A stretch of 64,000 bases of DNA from CAZHDI01 sp964531285 (GCA_964531285.1 CAZHDI010000004.1:1-64000); one strand, 5' to 3'. Positions 10,547-20,773 are shown, counted from the first letter of the stretch. The notes: generated from the letters alone by a model not told the origin. Numbers and translations are program-made.

Positions 10547-12121
10547 ATGTTGCGTTCCTTAAGCCATATCGTCCGTCTGATCCGCACCGCCGCCGTGCTG
10601 GCGCGTCATCGCGCCCTGGTGCCCGCCGGCGCATGGGACCGGGCGCCCGCGCCGCTGCGCCGGTTCAAGGCCCGCGAGAGCGCCGAGACCCGGACCAATC
10701 ACGCCCATGGCCTGCGCCTCGCCAAGGCCCTGGAGAGCCTGGGGCCGAGCTATATCAAGCTCGGCCAGTTGCTTGCCACACGGAGCGATCTGGTCGGCGC
10801 GCCGCTGGCCGAGAGCCTGTCCAGTCTTCATGACAAGGTCCCGCCCTTCGAGATCCGCGCCGCCGAGGCCATGATCGAGGCCGATTTCGGGCACCCCGCC
10901 CGCGATCTGTTCGGCGATCTCGGCGCGCCGGTCGCCGCCGCGTCCATCGCCCAGGTCCACAAAGCCGTGGTCGATTGGGACGGCGCGCCGCGCACGGTCG
11001 CGGTCAAAATCCTGCGGCCCGGCGTCGAAGCGGCGTTCAAGCGCGATGTGGACAGTTTCTATACGGCGGCCCGTCTGGCGCTGCGCCTGCGCCCCGGCCT
11101 CAAACGCCTGCGCCCCGTCGAGGTCGTGCGCACCCTCGATGAAAGCGTCGAGCGCGAGATGGATCTGCGCATGGAGGCCGCCGCCGCCTCGGAGCTGGCC
11201 GAACGGACCGCGGATGACGAGACCTTCCGTGTGCCCCGGATCGACTGGCAGCGCACCTCGCGCCATGTGATGACCAGCGAATGGATCGACGGCATCGCGC
11301 TGTCGGACCGGGCCGGGCTCGACACCCATCAGGTGGACAAGCCGCGCCTCGCCCGTCTCGTGCTGCAAAGCTTTTTGCGCCAGGCCATGCGCGACGGCGT
11401 GTTCCATGCCGACATGCATCCGGGCAATTTGTTCGTCGATGGCGAGGGGCGGCTGGTCGCGGTCGATTTCGGCATTATGGGCCGGCTCGACCGGTCCATG
11501 CGCCGCTTCATGGCCGAGACCCTCTATGGCTTCATCACGCGCGATTACGAACGCGTCGCGGATGTCCATTTCGAGGCCGGCTTCGTGCCCGCCACCCGCT
11601 CGCGCGATGATTTCGCCCAGGCGATCCGGGCCATCGGCGAGCCGATCTGGGGCCGGCCAGTCCAAGAGATGTCCATCGGGCGCCTTTTGACTCAGCTCTT
11701 CGAGACCACGCGCCGGTTCGACATGCCGCTTCAGCCGCAATTGATCTTGTTGCAAAAGACCATGGTGGCGGCCGAGGGTGTCGCTCGGGACCTCGATCCC
11801 AATCTGTCGATTTGGGACTGCGCCAAGCCCATCGTCGAGGAGTGGCTGGAAAGCGAGATCGGCGCCGAGGCACGGCTGCGGGATGCCGCCCAGGCGGTGC
11901 AGTCGGTGGGGCGGATCGCGGCGCGCGCCCCCGATCTGATCGCCGATTTCGAGGCCGCCTCGCGCAATCTGAGCGATCTGGCGCAAGGCCGGGGCCTGCG
12001 CCTTCACCCCGACAGCCTCAAGGCGATCCGCACCGAGCGCCCCGATCCCCCCGAACGCTCTGCGCTTTGGGTCATGATCGGCCTCAATCTGGCCATGCTG
12101 GGCCTCTTGCTCCTCACCTGA
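10547..12121 (+). CDS. ubiB: Ubiquinone biosynthesis accessory kinase/ATPase UbiB
   Basis: Atypical ABC1/ADCK-family ATPase needed for ubiquinone synthesis. The KxGQ-type motif SYIKLGQLLATRSDL replaces the normal glycine-rich loop, an Ala-rich loop (AAASIAQVH) follows, and the catalytic segments are HADMHPGN and VDFG. The C-terminal hydrophobic tail (ALWVMIGLNLAMLGLLLLT) is the expected membrane anchor. 524 residues is normal. It lies 31 bases after ubiE, in an arrangement common to Alphaproteobacteria. Confidence 0.95.
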   Translation: MLRSLSHIVRLIRTAAVLARHRALVPAGAWDRAPAPLRRFKARESAETRTNHAHGLRLAKALESLGPSYIKLGQLLATRSDLVGAPLAESLSSLHDKVPPFEIRAAEAMIEADFGHPARDLFGDLGAPVAAASIAQVHKAVVDWDGAPRTVAVKILRPGVEAAFKRDVDSFYTAARLALRLRPGLKRLRPVEVVRTLDESVEREMDLRMEAAAASELAERTADDETFRVPRIDWQRTSRHVMTSEWIDGIALSDRAGLDTHQVDKPRLARLVLQSFLRQAMRDGVFHADMHPGNLFVDGEGRLVAVDFGIMGRLDRSMRRFMAETLYGFITRDYERVADVHFEAGFVPATRSRDDFAQAIRAIGEPIWGRPVQEMSIGRLLTQLFETTRRFDMPLQPQLILLQKTMVAAEGVARDLDPNLSIWDCAKPIVEEWLESEIGAEARLRDAAQAVQSVGRIAARAPDLIADFEAASRNLSDLAQGRGLRLHPDSLKAIRTERPDPPERSALWVMIGLNLAMLGLLLLT

Positions 12122-12207
12122 TACAGGCCTGCCCTCACCCCCGGCGGGTGTGCTAAGTTAACGGTCGGCGATTGCAACCAACGGGCCGACGGCCGGGGGG
12201 ATAGAGA

Positions 12208-13635
12208 ATGCGCATCATACTGATCATCGCGATGCTTATCGCCGCCTTCGTCCTGGTGCCGGCAGCGGGTGCGGGTCTTTATTTCTGGCGCTTCTATGCG
12301 CCGATCCCGGAGGCGGACTATCCCAAGCCCCGCGATCCGGCCGAGGCACGCCGGCAGGACCTCGATCATTTGGCACGACTGCCGGAGTTTGACCGCAGTT
12401 TCTCAGAGGACGAAGCCGCCCAATTTGCCGCCCATATTACCGAGTTGCGGGATCAAGCAGCGGCCCTGTCCGAGGCCGGGTTCGTTATGGGCGTCGCGAA
12501 AGCGGCGGCCATCACCGAGAACGGCCACACCAATCTGGGTCTGCGGGCCCTTGGCACGACACTCAACAGCCTGCCGGTGCGCTTCTTCTGGTTCGGCGAT
12601 GGCCTTCATATCGTCCGGGCCCGCGCCGGCGTCGCCGATCTCATTGGCGCGCGCGTCGTGGCCTATGACGGCGAAGCGCCCGAGGCGCTGCTTTTGGGGC
12701 TCGATCCCTATATAGGCGGCAACGACCCCTGGCTGCGATTCCTCAGCCCGCTGTTCTTCGCCTCGCCCATGGCCATGCACGAGGCCGGGCTCGCCGCCGC
12801 GCCGGACCGGGTCGTGCTGACGCTTGAAGATGCCGATGGGGTCACGCGCGATGTCGAACTGAAGCCCGAGGACGACCCCACGCCCTTCATGTCGGTGAGC
12901 ATGCATCCACGCGCCATGCCCTCGGCCTCTGAAACGCAGAGCGGGCATGACTGGCGGTTCCTCGATCCCGAGACGATCGCCAAGGCTCATTACGGTCGCC
13001 GTCCCACCGAAACGCTGTGGTCAGAGTCCTTGCCCGGCGGCGGGGTCTATATCCGCATGCGGCGGATTATGGGGTCGGACGACAACGGCACACCCATCAG
13101 CACGTGGCTCAAGGAGGTGAGCGCTCCACTTGGAGAGGCCCCGGCCGATTATCTCGTGCTCGATTTGCGCTCCAATGGCGGCGGCGACTTGACACTCACC
13201 ATGACGTTCGCGCGGAACATCGCCGAGCTCGTGACGCCAGACGGGCACGTCTACATTCTAACCGACAACGGAACATTCTCCGCGGCGCTCGTGACGGCAG
13301 CTTACGCGCGCCATGGCGCCGGGGAGCGCAGCGTGATCGTTGGCGCCCATGTCGGCGATGACGAACAGTTCTGGGCCGAGGGCGGCGGGGTCCTACACCT
13401 TCCCAATTCCGGATTGAACGTCGGACTTGCGACCGGCTATCACGACTGGGAGAACGGCTGCACCGACTGGACACGCTGCTATTGGCTGGCCAGCGCGCTC
13501 GGGGTTGCCGCCGGACCCCTCGATCCGGACATCGCCGCGCCCTTGACCTATGCCGACTATGCCCAAGGCATCGATACGGCCATGCAAGTGGTCTTCGAGG
13601 CTGAGGGCATTGAAGCGGGCACGGACGCGGACTGA
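12208..13635 (+). CDS. Membrane-anchored S41-like peptidase domain protein
   Basis: Unnamed 475-residue protein. Residues 1-28 are one hydrophobic helix (signal anchor or signal peptide). The C-terminal half has VLDLRSNGGG, typical of the tail-specific protease (S41) fold, followed by TDNGTFSAAL, which aligns with the nucleophile segment where serine precedes alanine. I see no clear PDZ domain. The general-base lysine of CtpA-type enzymes is not evident, so activity is uncertain. It is probably periplasmic. It sits alone between ubiB and coaBC with an 86-base leader. An inactive S41-fold binding protein is the alternative. Confidence 0.65.
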   Translation: MRIILIIAMLIAAFVLVPAAGAGLYFWRFYAPIPEADYPKPRDPAEARRQDLDHLARLPEFDRSFSEDEAAQFAAHITELRDQAAALSEAGFVMGVAKAAAITENGHTNLGLRALGTTLNSLPVRFFWFGDGLHIVRARAGVADLIGARVVAYDGEAPEALLLGLDPYIGGNDPWLRFLSPLFFASPMAMHEAGLAAAPDRVVLTLEDADGVTRDVELKPEDDPTPFMSVSMHPRAMPSASETQSGHDWRFLDPETIAKAHYGRRPTETLWSESLPGGGVYIRMRRIMGSDDNGTPISTWLKEVSAPLGEAPADYLVLDLRSNGGGDLTLTMTFARNIAELVTPDGHVYILTDNGTFSAALVTAAYARHGAGERSVIVGAHVGDDEQFWAEGGGVLHLPNSGLNVGLATGYHDWENGCTDWTRCYWLASALGVAAGPLDPDIAAPLTYADYAQGIDTAMQVVFEAEGIEAGTDAD

Positions 13636-13803
13636 GCCTGAGCGCGGCCGGATCCGCGTACGCGGGCAGCTACCTCGTGATGCAACCCAAACCCTGGCCG
13701 TCCATGGGCTATCGCGCGCTGCGGATTTTCTGAGCGGGCAATCTTGGAAATTACATACTTTAGGCGTAAATAGTCAGCATCAACCCGCTGACAGGACCTT
13801 TTC

Positions 13804-15030
13804 ATGATTGCGGACAAGCGCATTCTGCTCATCATCGGCGGCGGCATCGCAGCCTTCAAAACCGTCGACCTCGTGCGCCGGCTCCAGCAGCGCGGCGCCT
13901 CGGTGCGCGCGGTCCTGACCCCGGCGGCAGCGCATTTCGTGACGCCGTTGACCCTGGGGGCGATCACCCAGGACAAGGTCTATGCCGACCTGTTCGACCT
14001 CACCGACGAGGCCGAGATGGGCCATATCGAACTGTCGCGCGATGCCGACCTTTTGGTCGTTGCGCCCGCGACCGCCGATCTGATGGCCCGCATGGCCCAC
14101 GGCCACGCCAACGATCTGGCCGCCACCGTGCTGATGGCGACCGACAAGCCGGTCCTGATCGCCCCGGCCATGAATGTGCGCATGTGGGAGCACCCCGCCA
14201 ATCAGCGCAATCTCCGTACTCTGACGGCTGACGGTATCCTCACGGTGGGTCCCAATGCGGGCGACATGGCCTGCGGGGAATTCGGACCGGGCCGGATGGC
14301 CGAGCCCGAGGAAATCGTTACCGCGATCGAAGCCCATTTCGCGGGCGGCGCGAAGCCTCTTGCGGGCCGCCGGGCGCTTGTCACCGCCGGCCCCACCCAT
14401 GAACCGATCGACCCGGTGCGCTATATCGCCAACCGCTCAAGCGGCAAGCAGGGTTATGCCATCGCCGGCGCCCTTGCCGGCTTGGGCGCCGATGTCACGC
14501 TGATTTCGGGTCCGACCGCGCTGGCCAACCCGCCGGGCCTGAAGACCGTCCGTGTCGAGACCGCCCGGGAGATGCTCGCCGCGGCCCTGGATGCCTTGCC
14601 GGCCGATATCGCCGTCTTCTGTGCTGCCGTGGCCGACTGGCGCACCGATGGTGAGGCGCACCAGAAAATGAAGAAGGTCGAAGGCGGCGGACTGCCGGCC
14701 CTCACCCTGACCGAGAACCCCGATATTCTCAAGACCATCGCTCAGCATACGGAGTTACGCCCGCGCCTCGTGATCGGCTTTGCCGCGGAGACCGAAAAGG
14801 TTTTGGAACACGGCCAGACCAAGCGCGCCCGCAAGGGCTGTGACTGGCTGGTCGCCAACGATGTTTCGCCCCAGACCGGCGTGATGGGCGGGGATCACAA
14901 CACGGTCCATCTGATCCGCGCCGCGGGCGTCGAAAGCTGGCCGCAAATGGACAAGCCGGCCGTGGCCCGGCGGCTTGCGCAGACCATTGCCGATGCGTTT
15001 ACAGGACCAACCGAGGGGACCTCGACATGA
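13804..15030 (+). CDS. coaBC: Bifunctional phosphopantothenoylcysteine decarboxylase/phosphopantothenate-cysteine ligase
   Basis: Two consecutive steps of coenzyme A synthesis. The N-terminal flavin-dependent CoaC half has [18 protein letters not shown], the active-site [12 protein letters not shown] and the substrate flap [15 protein letters not shown]. The C-terminal CoaB half starts near residue 185 with [16 protein letters not shown] and [12 protein letters not shown]. 408 residues is typical. Its stop overlaps the dut start by four bases (ATGA), so the two are translationally coupled. Confidence 0.96.
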   Translation: MIADKRILLIIGGGIAAFKTVDLVRRLQQRGASVRAVLTPAAAHFVTPLTLGAITQDKVYADLFDLTDEAEMGHIELSRDADLLVVAPATADLMARMAHGHANDLAATVLMATDKPVLIAPAMNVRMWEHPANQRNLRTLTADGILTVGPNAGDMACGEFGPGRMAEPEEIVTAIEAHFAGGAKPLAGRRALVTAGPTHEPIDPVRYIANRSSGKQGYAIAGALAGLGADVTLISGPTALANPPGLKTVRVETAREMLAAALDALPADIAVFCAAVADWRTDGEAHQKMKKVEGGGLPALTLTENPDILKTIAQHTELRPRLVIGFAAETEKVLEHGQTKRARKGCDWLVANDVSPQTGVMGGDHNTVHLIRAAGVESWPQMDKPAVARRLAQTIADAFTGPTEGTST

Positions 15031-15485
15031 CGCCCATTGCCGTTGCCGTGCGCCGTCTGCCCCATGCCCAGGGACTCGCCCTGCCCGCCTATAAGACCGA
15101 CGGCGCGGCGGGCGCCGATGTTCTGGCCGCGGTACCGGACGAGGCGGCGGTAACCCTGGCACCGGGCGAGCGGGCGGCGATCCCGACAGGACTCGAAATG
15201 GCGATCCCGGACGGTTTCGAGATTCAGGTGCGGCCGCGGTCGGGTCTGGCACTCACGCACGGCATCACGCTTGTGAACGCTCCGGGGACGATCGATTCCG
15301 ATTATCGCGGCGAGGTCAAAGTGGTGCTGTGCAATCTGGGCCAGGAGCCCTTCACCATCCGCCGCGGCGAGCGCATCGCACAATTCGTTCTGGCGCCGGT
15401 CACGCGCCTGACCTGGCAGGAAACCCGCGCCCTGCCGGACAGCGCGCGGGGCAGCGGCGGTTTCGGGTCCACCGGCACGCGCTGA
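15027..15485 (+). CDS. dut: Deoxyuridine 5'-triphosphate nucleotidohydrolase
   Basis: Hydrolyses dUTP to dUMP and PPi, keeping uracil out of DNA and supplying dTMP synthesis. The 152-residue trimeric-type dUTPase has its motifs in order: GADVLAAV (motif 1), [12 protein letters not shown] (2), [11 protein letters not shown] (3), [10 protein letters not shown] (4) and [10 protein letters not shown] (5, the flexible C-terminal arm). It overlaps coaBC by four bases, the pairing seen in many Proteobacteria. Confidence 0.96.
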   Translation: MTPIAVAVRRLPHAQGLALPAYKTDGAAGADVLAAVPDEAAVTLAPGERAAIPTGLEMAIPDGFEIQVRPRSGLALTHGITLVNAPGTIDSDYRGEVKVVLCNLGQEPFTIRRGERIAQFVLAPVTRLTWQETRALPDSARGSGGFGSTGTR

Positions 15486-15544
15486 CAAACCGTCGGCAGG
15501 GAAACGATTAGAGTAAAAAGGGCGCGGGAAGGAAAACCGTCACA

Positions 15545-15997
15545 ATGCTGCGTTTGTCGAAAAAGATGGTGCTGGCCTTGGAAGCGGTGGTGGACATCGC
15601 TTACAATGCTCGTCCCGATCCGGTGCAATCCAAGGAGATCACGCGCCGCCAGGGCATTCCCCAGCGCTATCTGGAGCAGGTCATGCAGCATCTGGTGCAT
15701 GCGGGCATCCTGCGCGGGGTGCGCGGACCGCGCGGCGGCTACCGGCTGGCCCGCGAGCGCCGGCGCATCACGGCCGGCGAGGTCGTGCGCACGGTCGCGG
15801 CCCTGGAAGCCGCCGAAGAACAGGCGCTGGAAAGCCGCTCGGCCCTCAATGAACAGGTGATCGGCCCGGTACTGGAAGACATTCACGTGGCAGTCATGGA
15901 CCGGCTCGATGCCATCACAATCGAGGATCTGTGCCGCCGGGCCGAACAGGCCGGCGTGGAAACCCGCAACCAGCAAAAGCTTGATTTCACGATTTAG
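15545..15997 (+). CDS. Rrf2 family transcriptional regulator
   Basis: Winged-helix regulator of 150 residues. MLRLSKKMVLALEAVVDIA and ITRRQGIPQRYLEQVMQHL form the helix-turn-helix, and GVRGPRGGYRLARERRRITAGEV is the wing. IscR and NsrR carry three iron-sulfur ligand cysteines in the dimerisation helix; this protein has only one cysteine, at DLCRRA, so it should not hold a cluster that way. With cysK 67 bases downstream, a CymR-like role in cysteine or sulfur control is the best guess. GGAAGGA about 10 bases before the ATG supports the start. Confidence 0.85.
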   Translation: MLRLSKKMVLALEAVVDIAYNARPDPVQSKEITRRQGIPQRYLEQVMQHLVHAGILRGVRGPRGGYRLARERRRITAGEVVRTVAALEAAEEQALESRSALNEQVIGPVLEDIHVAVMDRLDAITIEDLCRRAEQAGVETRNQQKLDFTI

Positions 15998-16064
15998 GAT
16001 CCCGACCTGCAAGGGATCGAATAACAGCGGCACCGTGGCCGCCCTACCGCCAGTGGAGGCATGA

Positions 16065-17045
16065 ATGAGCGTTCATCAAGCAGCGTCCCCCCAGCCGGAT
16101 ACGGCCGTCCGTGGCCGGATTTTCGATTGTATCACCGAGACCATCGGCGCAACGCCCTTGGTGCGCATGAAGCGGCTTCCGAAGGACGCCGGCGTTCAGG
16201 CCGACCTGCTGTTCAAGCTGGAGTTCTTCAATCCCATTGCCAGCGTGAAGGACCGGATCGGCGTTGCGATGATCGAGGCGCTGGAAGCCGACGGGCGCAT
16301 CACGCCGGATACCACGCTGATCGAGCCGACCTCGGGCAATACCGGAATCGCGCTGGCCTTCGTCGCGGCGGCGAAGGGCTATCGTCTGATCCTCGTGATG
16401 CCGGAGAGCATGTCCATGGAGCGGCGCAAGATGCTGGCGCTTATGGGCGCCGAACTCGTGCTGACCCCGGCCGAAAAGGGCATGAAGGGCGCCGTCGCCC
16501 GCGCTCAGGAGCTTCTCAATGAGGTGCCCGGATCGGTGATGCCTCAGCAATTCGAGAACCCGGCCAACCCGGCGATCCACCGGTCCACGACGGCCGAGGA
16601 AATTTGGGCGGACACGGACGGCCGGGTCGATGCGCTGATTTCGGGTGTCGGTACCGGCGGGACGCTGACCGGTGTCGGTCAGGTGCTCAAGTCCCGCAAC
16701 CCGGACTTTAAGGTCATCGCCGTGGAGCCCGAAGACAGCCCGATCCTGTCGGGCGGCGATCCGGGACCGCACAAAATCCAGGGGATCGGCGCGGGTTTCG
16801 TGCCGGGCATTCTGGAGCGCGGGCTCATCGACGAGGTCGTGACCATCGGCAATGAGACCGCGTTTGAGACCGCGCGCAAGGCGGCCCGGCTCGAGGGCCT
16901 GCCGGGCGGGATTTCCTCGGGCGCGGCCATCGCGGCCGGGCTAGAGGTCGGCGCGCGGCCTGAAATGGCCGGCAAGCGGGTCGTCGTGATCATTCCGTCC
17001 TTCGCCGAGCGCTATCTCTCCACGGCCCTGTTCGAAGGGCTGTGA
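16065..17045 (+). CDS. cysK: Cysteine synthase A
   Basis: PLP enzyme making L-cysteine from O-acetylserine and sulfide. K62 in [12 protein letters not shown] is the Schiff-base lysine, TSGNTGIAL binds the substrate carboxylate and [10 protein letters not shown] holds the PLP phosphate. 326 residues fits the family. The internal MVPE-type differences that mark CysM are not evident. It lies directly downstream of the Rrf2 regulator and 55 bases upstream of the moeB-like gene, a sulfur-handling neighbourhood. Confidence 0.94.
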   Translation: MSVHQAASPQPDTAVRGRIFDCITETIGATPLVRMKRLPKDAGVQADLLFKLEFFNPIASVKDRIGVAMIEALEADGRITPDTTLIEPTSGNTGIALAFVAAAKGYRLILVMPESMSMERRKMLALMGAELVLTPAEKGMKGAVARAQELLNEVPGSVMPQQFENPANPAIHRSTTAEEIWADTDGRVDALISGVGTGGTLTGVGQVLKSRNPDFKVIAVEPEDSPILSGGDPGPHKIQGIGAGFVPGILERGLIDEVVTIGNETAFETARKAARLEGLPGGISSGAAIAAGLEVGARPEMAGKRVVVIIPSFAERYLSTALFEGL

Positions 17046-17100
17046 TCGCCGATGACCGGCCCGCCTTGCCGCATGCGGCGGGCCGGATCATACTGCGCCC

Positions 17101-17901
17101 ATGACTCTCACCGACCGTCAGATCGACCGTTATGCCCGGCATCTCGTCCTGCGCGAGGTGGGCGGGCCGGGCCAGCAGAAACTCCTTGACGCCCGTGTGC
17201 TGATCATCGGGGCCGGAGGGCTCGGCTCGCCGCTGGCGCTCTACCTCGCGGCGGCCGGCGTAGGCACCCTCGGCATTGTCGATGACGATACTGTCTCGCT
17301 GTCCAATCTCCAGCGCCAGATCCTTCATCCCGAACGCGCCGTGGGCACTCCGAAGACAGACAGTGCGGCGGCCTCCCTCAAGGCCATCAATCCAGATGTG
17401 CAGGTGGAGGGGCATCCGGTCCGTCTGTCAGCGGAGAATGCCGCGGCTCTGATCGGCGCCTATGATCTGGTTGCGGACGGATCGGATAATTTCGCCACCC
17501 GCTATCTCGTGAACGATGCCTGCTTCCTGGCCGGCAAAACGCTGGTGTCGGCGGCGGTGAGCCGGTTCGACGGTCAGTTATCGACCTATAAGGCCCATAT
17601 CCGCCCCGGCGGTGCGCAGACCTATCCCTGTTATCGCTGCCTGGTGCCGGACGCACCGGAGGGCGCCGGCGAAGACACCTGTTCGGAGGTCGGGATCCTG
17701 GGGGCGGTGGCCGGCGTGATGGGATCGCTCCAGGCCGTCGAGGTGATCAAGGAGATCCTGGGCATTGGCGAGACGATGGCCGGGCGCCTGCTCATTCAGG
17801 ATGTCCTGCACGGGACCCAGCGCACGGTGCGCGTGCAACCTGACGTGCAATGCCGCCTGTGTGGCGAAGAAGCAACAATACGATCCCTTTTTGTTCCATA
17901 G
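17101..17901 (+). CDS. moeB: MoeB/ThiF-type sulfur-carrier adenylyltransferase
   Basis: E1-like enzyme that adenylates the C-terminal glycine of a ubiquitin-fold sulfur carrier (MoaD for molybdopterin or ThiS for thiamine). GAGGLGS at 37-43 is the nucleotide loop, DNFATRYLVND the adenylation region and C194 (DTCSEVG) the candidate catalytic cysteine. The structural zinc pairs C177/C180 and C251/C254 are intact. 266 residues, no C-terminal rhodanese domain. No moaD, moaE or thiS is beside it, so MoeB versus ThiF is undecided; cysK upstream fits a general sulfur role. Confidence 0.85.
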   Translation: MTLTDRQIDRYARHLVLREVGGPGQQKLLDARVLIIGAGGLGSPLALYLAAAGVGTLGIVDDDTVSLSNLQRQILHPERAVGTPKTDSAAASLKAINPDVQVEGHPVRLSAENAAALIGAYDLVADGSDNFATRYLVNDACFLAGKTLVSAAVSRFDGQLSTYKAHIRPGGAQTYPCYRCLVPDAPEGAGEDTCSEVGILGAVAGVMGSLQAVEVIKEILGIGETMAGRLLIQDVLHGTQRTVRVQPDVQCRLCGEEATIRSLFVP

Positions 17902-17904
17902 GCC

Positions 17905-17942
17905 AGAAAACAGATGCAATCCTGACCCGCATTCTGTTTTCT
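17905..17942 (+). terminator. Likely terminator after moeB
   Basis: AGAAAACAG-ATGC (17905-17917) pairs with GCAT-T-CTGTTTTCT (17929-17942) around an 11-base loop, starting four bases after the moeB stop. The T-rich right arm could act as the release tract, although no long T run follows. Confidence 0.5.
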
Positions 17943-18082
17943 AGGCGGCCCCATTGGGGGAATAACCGTCTGGACCATCGACAAGCTGATCTGCGGGACC
18001 GGTGCATCGCGCATCGGGTCGGCACCGCTGTCGCCTGCGATGGGAGGTTTCGGCTCAACCTTTTTCAGTTCTGAGGCCAGAC

Positions 18083-19975
18083 ATGTTCCGCTTCCCGAAG
18101 GAAGAGGACACGCAGCCCGCATGGGTGCGCGTCTATGAACGTTTCATTCCAGCCGAGCCCAGAATCGAAGGCGCGTCCGCCGACGATCCCGAAGTCCTCG
18201 ATGACGTGAAGGATTTGGACCGCCTGCCCACCTCACCCTTTGCGTTTGCCCGCTTCGTCGTGGCGACGCACTTTCCCGTGCGCATCGTTGCGCTGTATCT
18301 GACCATCATCACGGCGGTCGTGCTCGACAGCCTGACGCCTTATGTCCTGAACCGCCTGATCGATGCACTCACGGTCGAGACCATCGATCCCGATACCGTG
18401 ATGATGTGGCTGTTCGCGCTGGCCGGCACCTGGATCGGTGTCGAGATCGGCCTGCGCCTCTTTGACATCCAGGACGTCTATGTCGGCCCGCGCCTGCGCG
18501 CACTGACCCAGAAATATCTGTTCCGCTACACGCTGGGTCATTCGCCGCAGTATTTTCAGGACAACTTTGCCGGACGGCTGACTCAGAAAATCCGGTCGGC
18601 GGGCGATTCTCTCACCTCGCTCAAGACGCTTATGGTCCGTGATCTAACCATGGTGCTGACGGTACTGGTGATGGGGTTCATCCTGCTCGGCATGGAAAGC
18701 TATCTGTTCATGGTGATTCTGGGCGTGTGGGCGGTGATCTATATGGGGGTGAGCACCTATCTCGCCCGCCACTGCGCCATCCTGTCCTATCAGATGTCGG
18801 ACCGCTGGTCGTCGGTGACCGGCAAGCTGGTGGACTCCATCTCGAACGCCGACGCTGTGCGCTCCTTTGCCAAGGGCGAGCATGAACGCCGCTATGTGAG
18901 CCGGTATCTGTTCCGGGGCATGACGGCGACCATGCGCATGCGCTGGTTCGTCACGGTCATGCGCGCGTTTCAGGGCATGGCCATGTGGGCGCTCAAGCTG
19001 GTCATGATCGGCGTTGCGTTGTGGCTGACCGTCCGGGGACAGATGACCATCGGCGGGTTCTCCATGGTGTTTTTGCTGGTCACGATGATCGCCAGCAATC
19101 TTCGGGCCCTGTCCTTCCAGGTTCTCGATTTTTTCGAGCATCTGGGCAATCTGTCGGAGTCGCTGGAACTCGTCGGCACGCCCCACGACATCACCGACAA
19201 GCCCGGGGCGCCCGCCCTTCACATCGAGAAGGCGGCGATCCGGTTCGAGGATGTCCATTTCGCCCATGCCGACGGCACGCCGGTGTTCGAGAGCCTGTCG
19301 CTCGACATTGCGCCGGGCGAGAAGGTCGGCCTTGTCGGGCGGTCGGGCGCGGGCAAGTCCACCCTGGTCAAACTTCTGCGCCGCCATTACGAACCCCAGA
19401 AAGGGCGCATTCTGATCGACGGGCAGGAGGTGCGCGACGTAACCTGGGATTCGGTCAATGAGGCGATTGCGGAAGTGCCCCAGGTCCCGGCCATCTTCCA
19501 CCGGACGGTACGGGACAATATCCGCTATGCCTATCCGATGGCGGATAATGACGAGGTGCTGACGGCCGCGCGCCATGCCCATGCCGACGGCTTCATTGCC
19601 CGCCGGCATCTGGGCTTTGAGACCATTGTGGGCGAACAGGGGATCAAGCTGTCCGGGGGCGAGCGCCAGCGCGTGGCCATCGCCCGGGCCTTCGTCAAGA
19701 ACGCACCGATCCTGGTTTTGGACGAGGCCACATCGGCCCTCGATTCGGAGGCGGAGCACCTGATCCAGCAGGCGCTTTTCGATCTGATGAAGGGCCGGAC
19801 CGTGATCGCCATCGCGCACCGTCTGTCCACCCTGACCGGGATGGACCGGATCATCGTGCTCGATCACGGGCGGATCATCGAGGAAGGCACCCATGAGGCC
19901 CTGACCAAAGCCGGCGGAACCTATGCGGATCTGTGGCGCCGGCAGGCCGGCGGCTTCGTGCTTGATGTTGCGTAA
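18083..19975 (+). CDS. ABC transporter, fused permease and ATPase
   Basis: Exporter-type half-transporter of 630 residues. A soluble N-terminal leader of about 70 residues precedes a six-helix transmembrane domain (about 75-340). The ATPase domain (about 385-620) has Walker A GRSGAGKST, the signature LSGGERQRVAIARAF and Walker B ILVLDEATSALDSEA. ATG 18083 is chosen because upstream codons are Arg-rich and unlike the family. Substrate is unknown; lipids, peptides and drugs are all possible. It is not next to a membrane fusion protein, so it is not an obvious type I secretion ATPase. Confidence 0.88.
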   Translation: MFRFPKEEDTQPAWVRVYERFIPAEPRIEGASADDPEVLDDVKDLDRLPTSPFAFARFVVATHFPVRIVALYLTIITAVVLDSLTPYVLNRLIDALTVETIDPDTVMMWLFALAGTWIGVEIGLRLFDIQDVYVGPRLRALTQKYLFRYTLGHSPQYFQDNFAGRLTQKIRSAGDSLTSLKTLMVRDLTMVLTVLVMGFILLGMESYLFMVILGVWAVIYMGVSTYLARHCAILSYQMSDRWSSVTGKLVDSISNADAVRSFAKGEHERRYVSRYLFRGMTATMRMRWFVTVMRAFQGMAMWALKLVMIGVALWLTVRGQMTIGGFSMVFLLVTMIASNLRALSFQVLDFFEHLGNLSESLELVGTPHDITDKPGAPALHIEKAAIRFEDVHFAHADGTPVFESLSLDIAPGEKVGLVGRSGAGKSTLVKLLRRHYEPQKGRILIDGQEVRDVTWDSVNEAIAEVPQVPAIFHRTVRDNIRYAYPMADNDEVLTAARHAHADGFIARRHLGFETIVGEQGIKLSGGERQRVAIARAFVKNAPILVLDEATSALDSEAEHLIQQALFDLMKGRTVIAIAHRLSTLTGMDRIIVLDHGRIIEEGTHEALTKAGGTYADLWRRQAGGFVLDVA

Positions 19976-20032
19976 GACACCGGATCGGGAGCGGCCGGAC
20001 GGCGGCTCCCAATCTTCCGCAGACGGATGGCC

Positions 20033-20773
20033 TTACCGGCACCCGGCGCCGAAACGGTGCAGATCGGTGCCGTGGCGTTTGAGCCAGGCGGTCGGTGTGC
20101 CGGGATCGCCGATGAGATCGCGCACGAGCGCCCAGAAGGCCGGGCTGTGATCGTGGTGCACTAGATGGGCGACCTCATGGGCGGCCACATAATCCAAAAC
20201 GAAGGGCGGCGCGAGGATCAGACGCCAGGAGAACGACAACGCGCCGCTGGCCGAACACGAGCCCCACCGGCTGCGCGTGTCGCGCAGGGTCACACGGGTG
20301 GGCCGCACATCGAGGCGTCCGGCATGGTCGGCGACCGACCGCGTGAGGTCGTCCCGAGCCATGCGGCGCAACCAGTCCCGCACCCGGCGCGGCACATGCT
20401 CGGCCTGCCCCGAGACGCGGATTGCCGCGGCCGCATCATCCAGCCAGACGCCCCGGCGGGCGGCGGGATCGGCAATGATCGCATGATCCTCACCCCGAAA
20501 CGGCACGGTGTCGCCCGGCAGCAAGGCCACGGCGGGCGTCAGATCGCGGCGGCGGCCCGCGATCCAGTGCGCCTGACGCCGGGCAAAGGCCAGGGCGTCT
20601 TTGAGCGACTCGCGATGGGGGATGACCAGCACCACATCGCCCGTTACCGGATCGACCTTGAGGATCAGGCGGCGCGCACGCGCATTGATCCGCACCAGGA
20701 CCGGTACGCGCTCCCCGCCGATGTCCAGATGGCTCGGCGCTGATTTCAGCAAGGCGGCAGGCGGCATCGGCAT
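20033..20773 (-). CDS. YgjP-like zinc metallopeptidase (DUF45)
   Basis: 246-residue protein of the YgjP/WLM group. The zinc motif HEVAHLVHHDHS (HExxH) is preceded by the strongly conserved SRWGSCSASGALSFSWRL segment, and the distal segment FWALVRDL follows. The N-terminal half starting VPVLVRINARARRLILKV is a beta-rich domain found in the family. AGGAGGATC directly before ATG 20773 decides the start. It is convergent with the ABC transporter and 44 bases downstream of phaZ's coding strand neighbourhood. Substrate is unknown. Confidence 0.85.
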   Translation of the reverse strand: MPMPPAALLKSAPSHLDIGGERVPVLVRINARARRLILKVDPVTGDVVLVIPHRESLKDALAFARRQAHWIAGRRRDLTPAVALLPGDTVPFRGEDHAIIADPAARRGVWLDDAAAAIRVSGQAEHVPRRVRDWLRRMARDDLTRSVADHAGRLDVRPTRVTLRDTRSRWGSCSASGALSFSWRLILAPPFVLDYVAAHEVAHLVHHDHSPAFWALVRDLIGDPGTPTAWLKRHGTDLHRFGAGCR

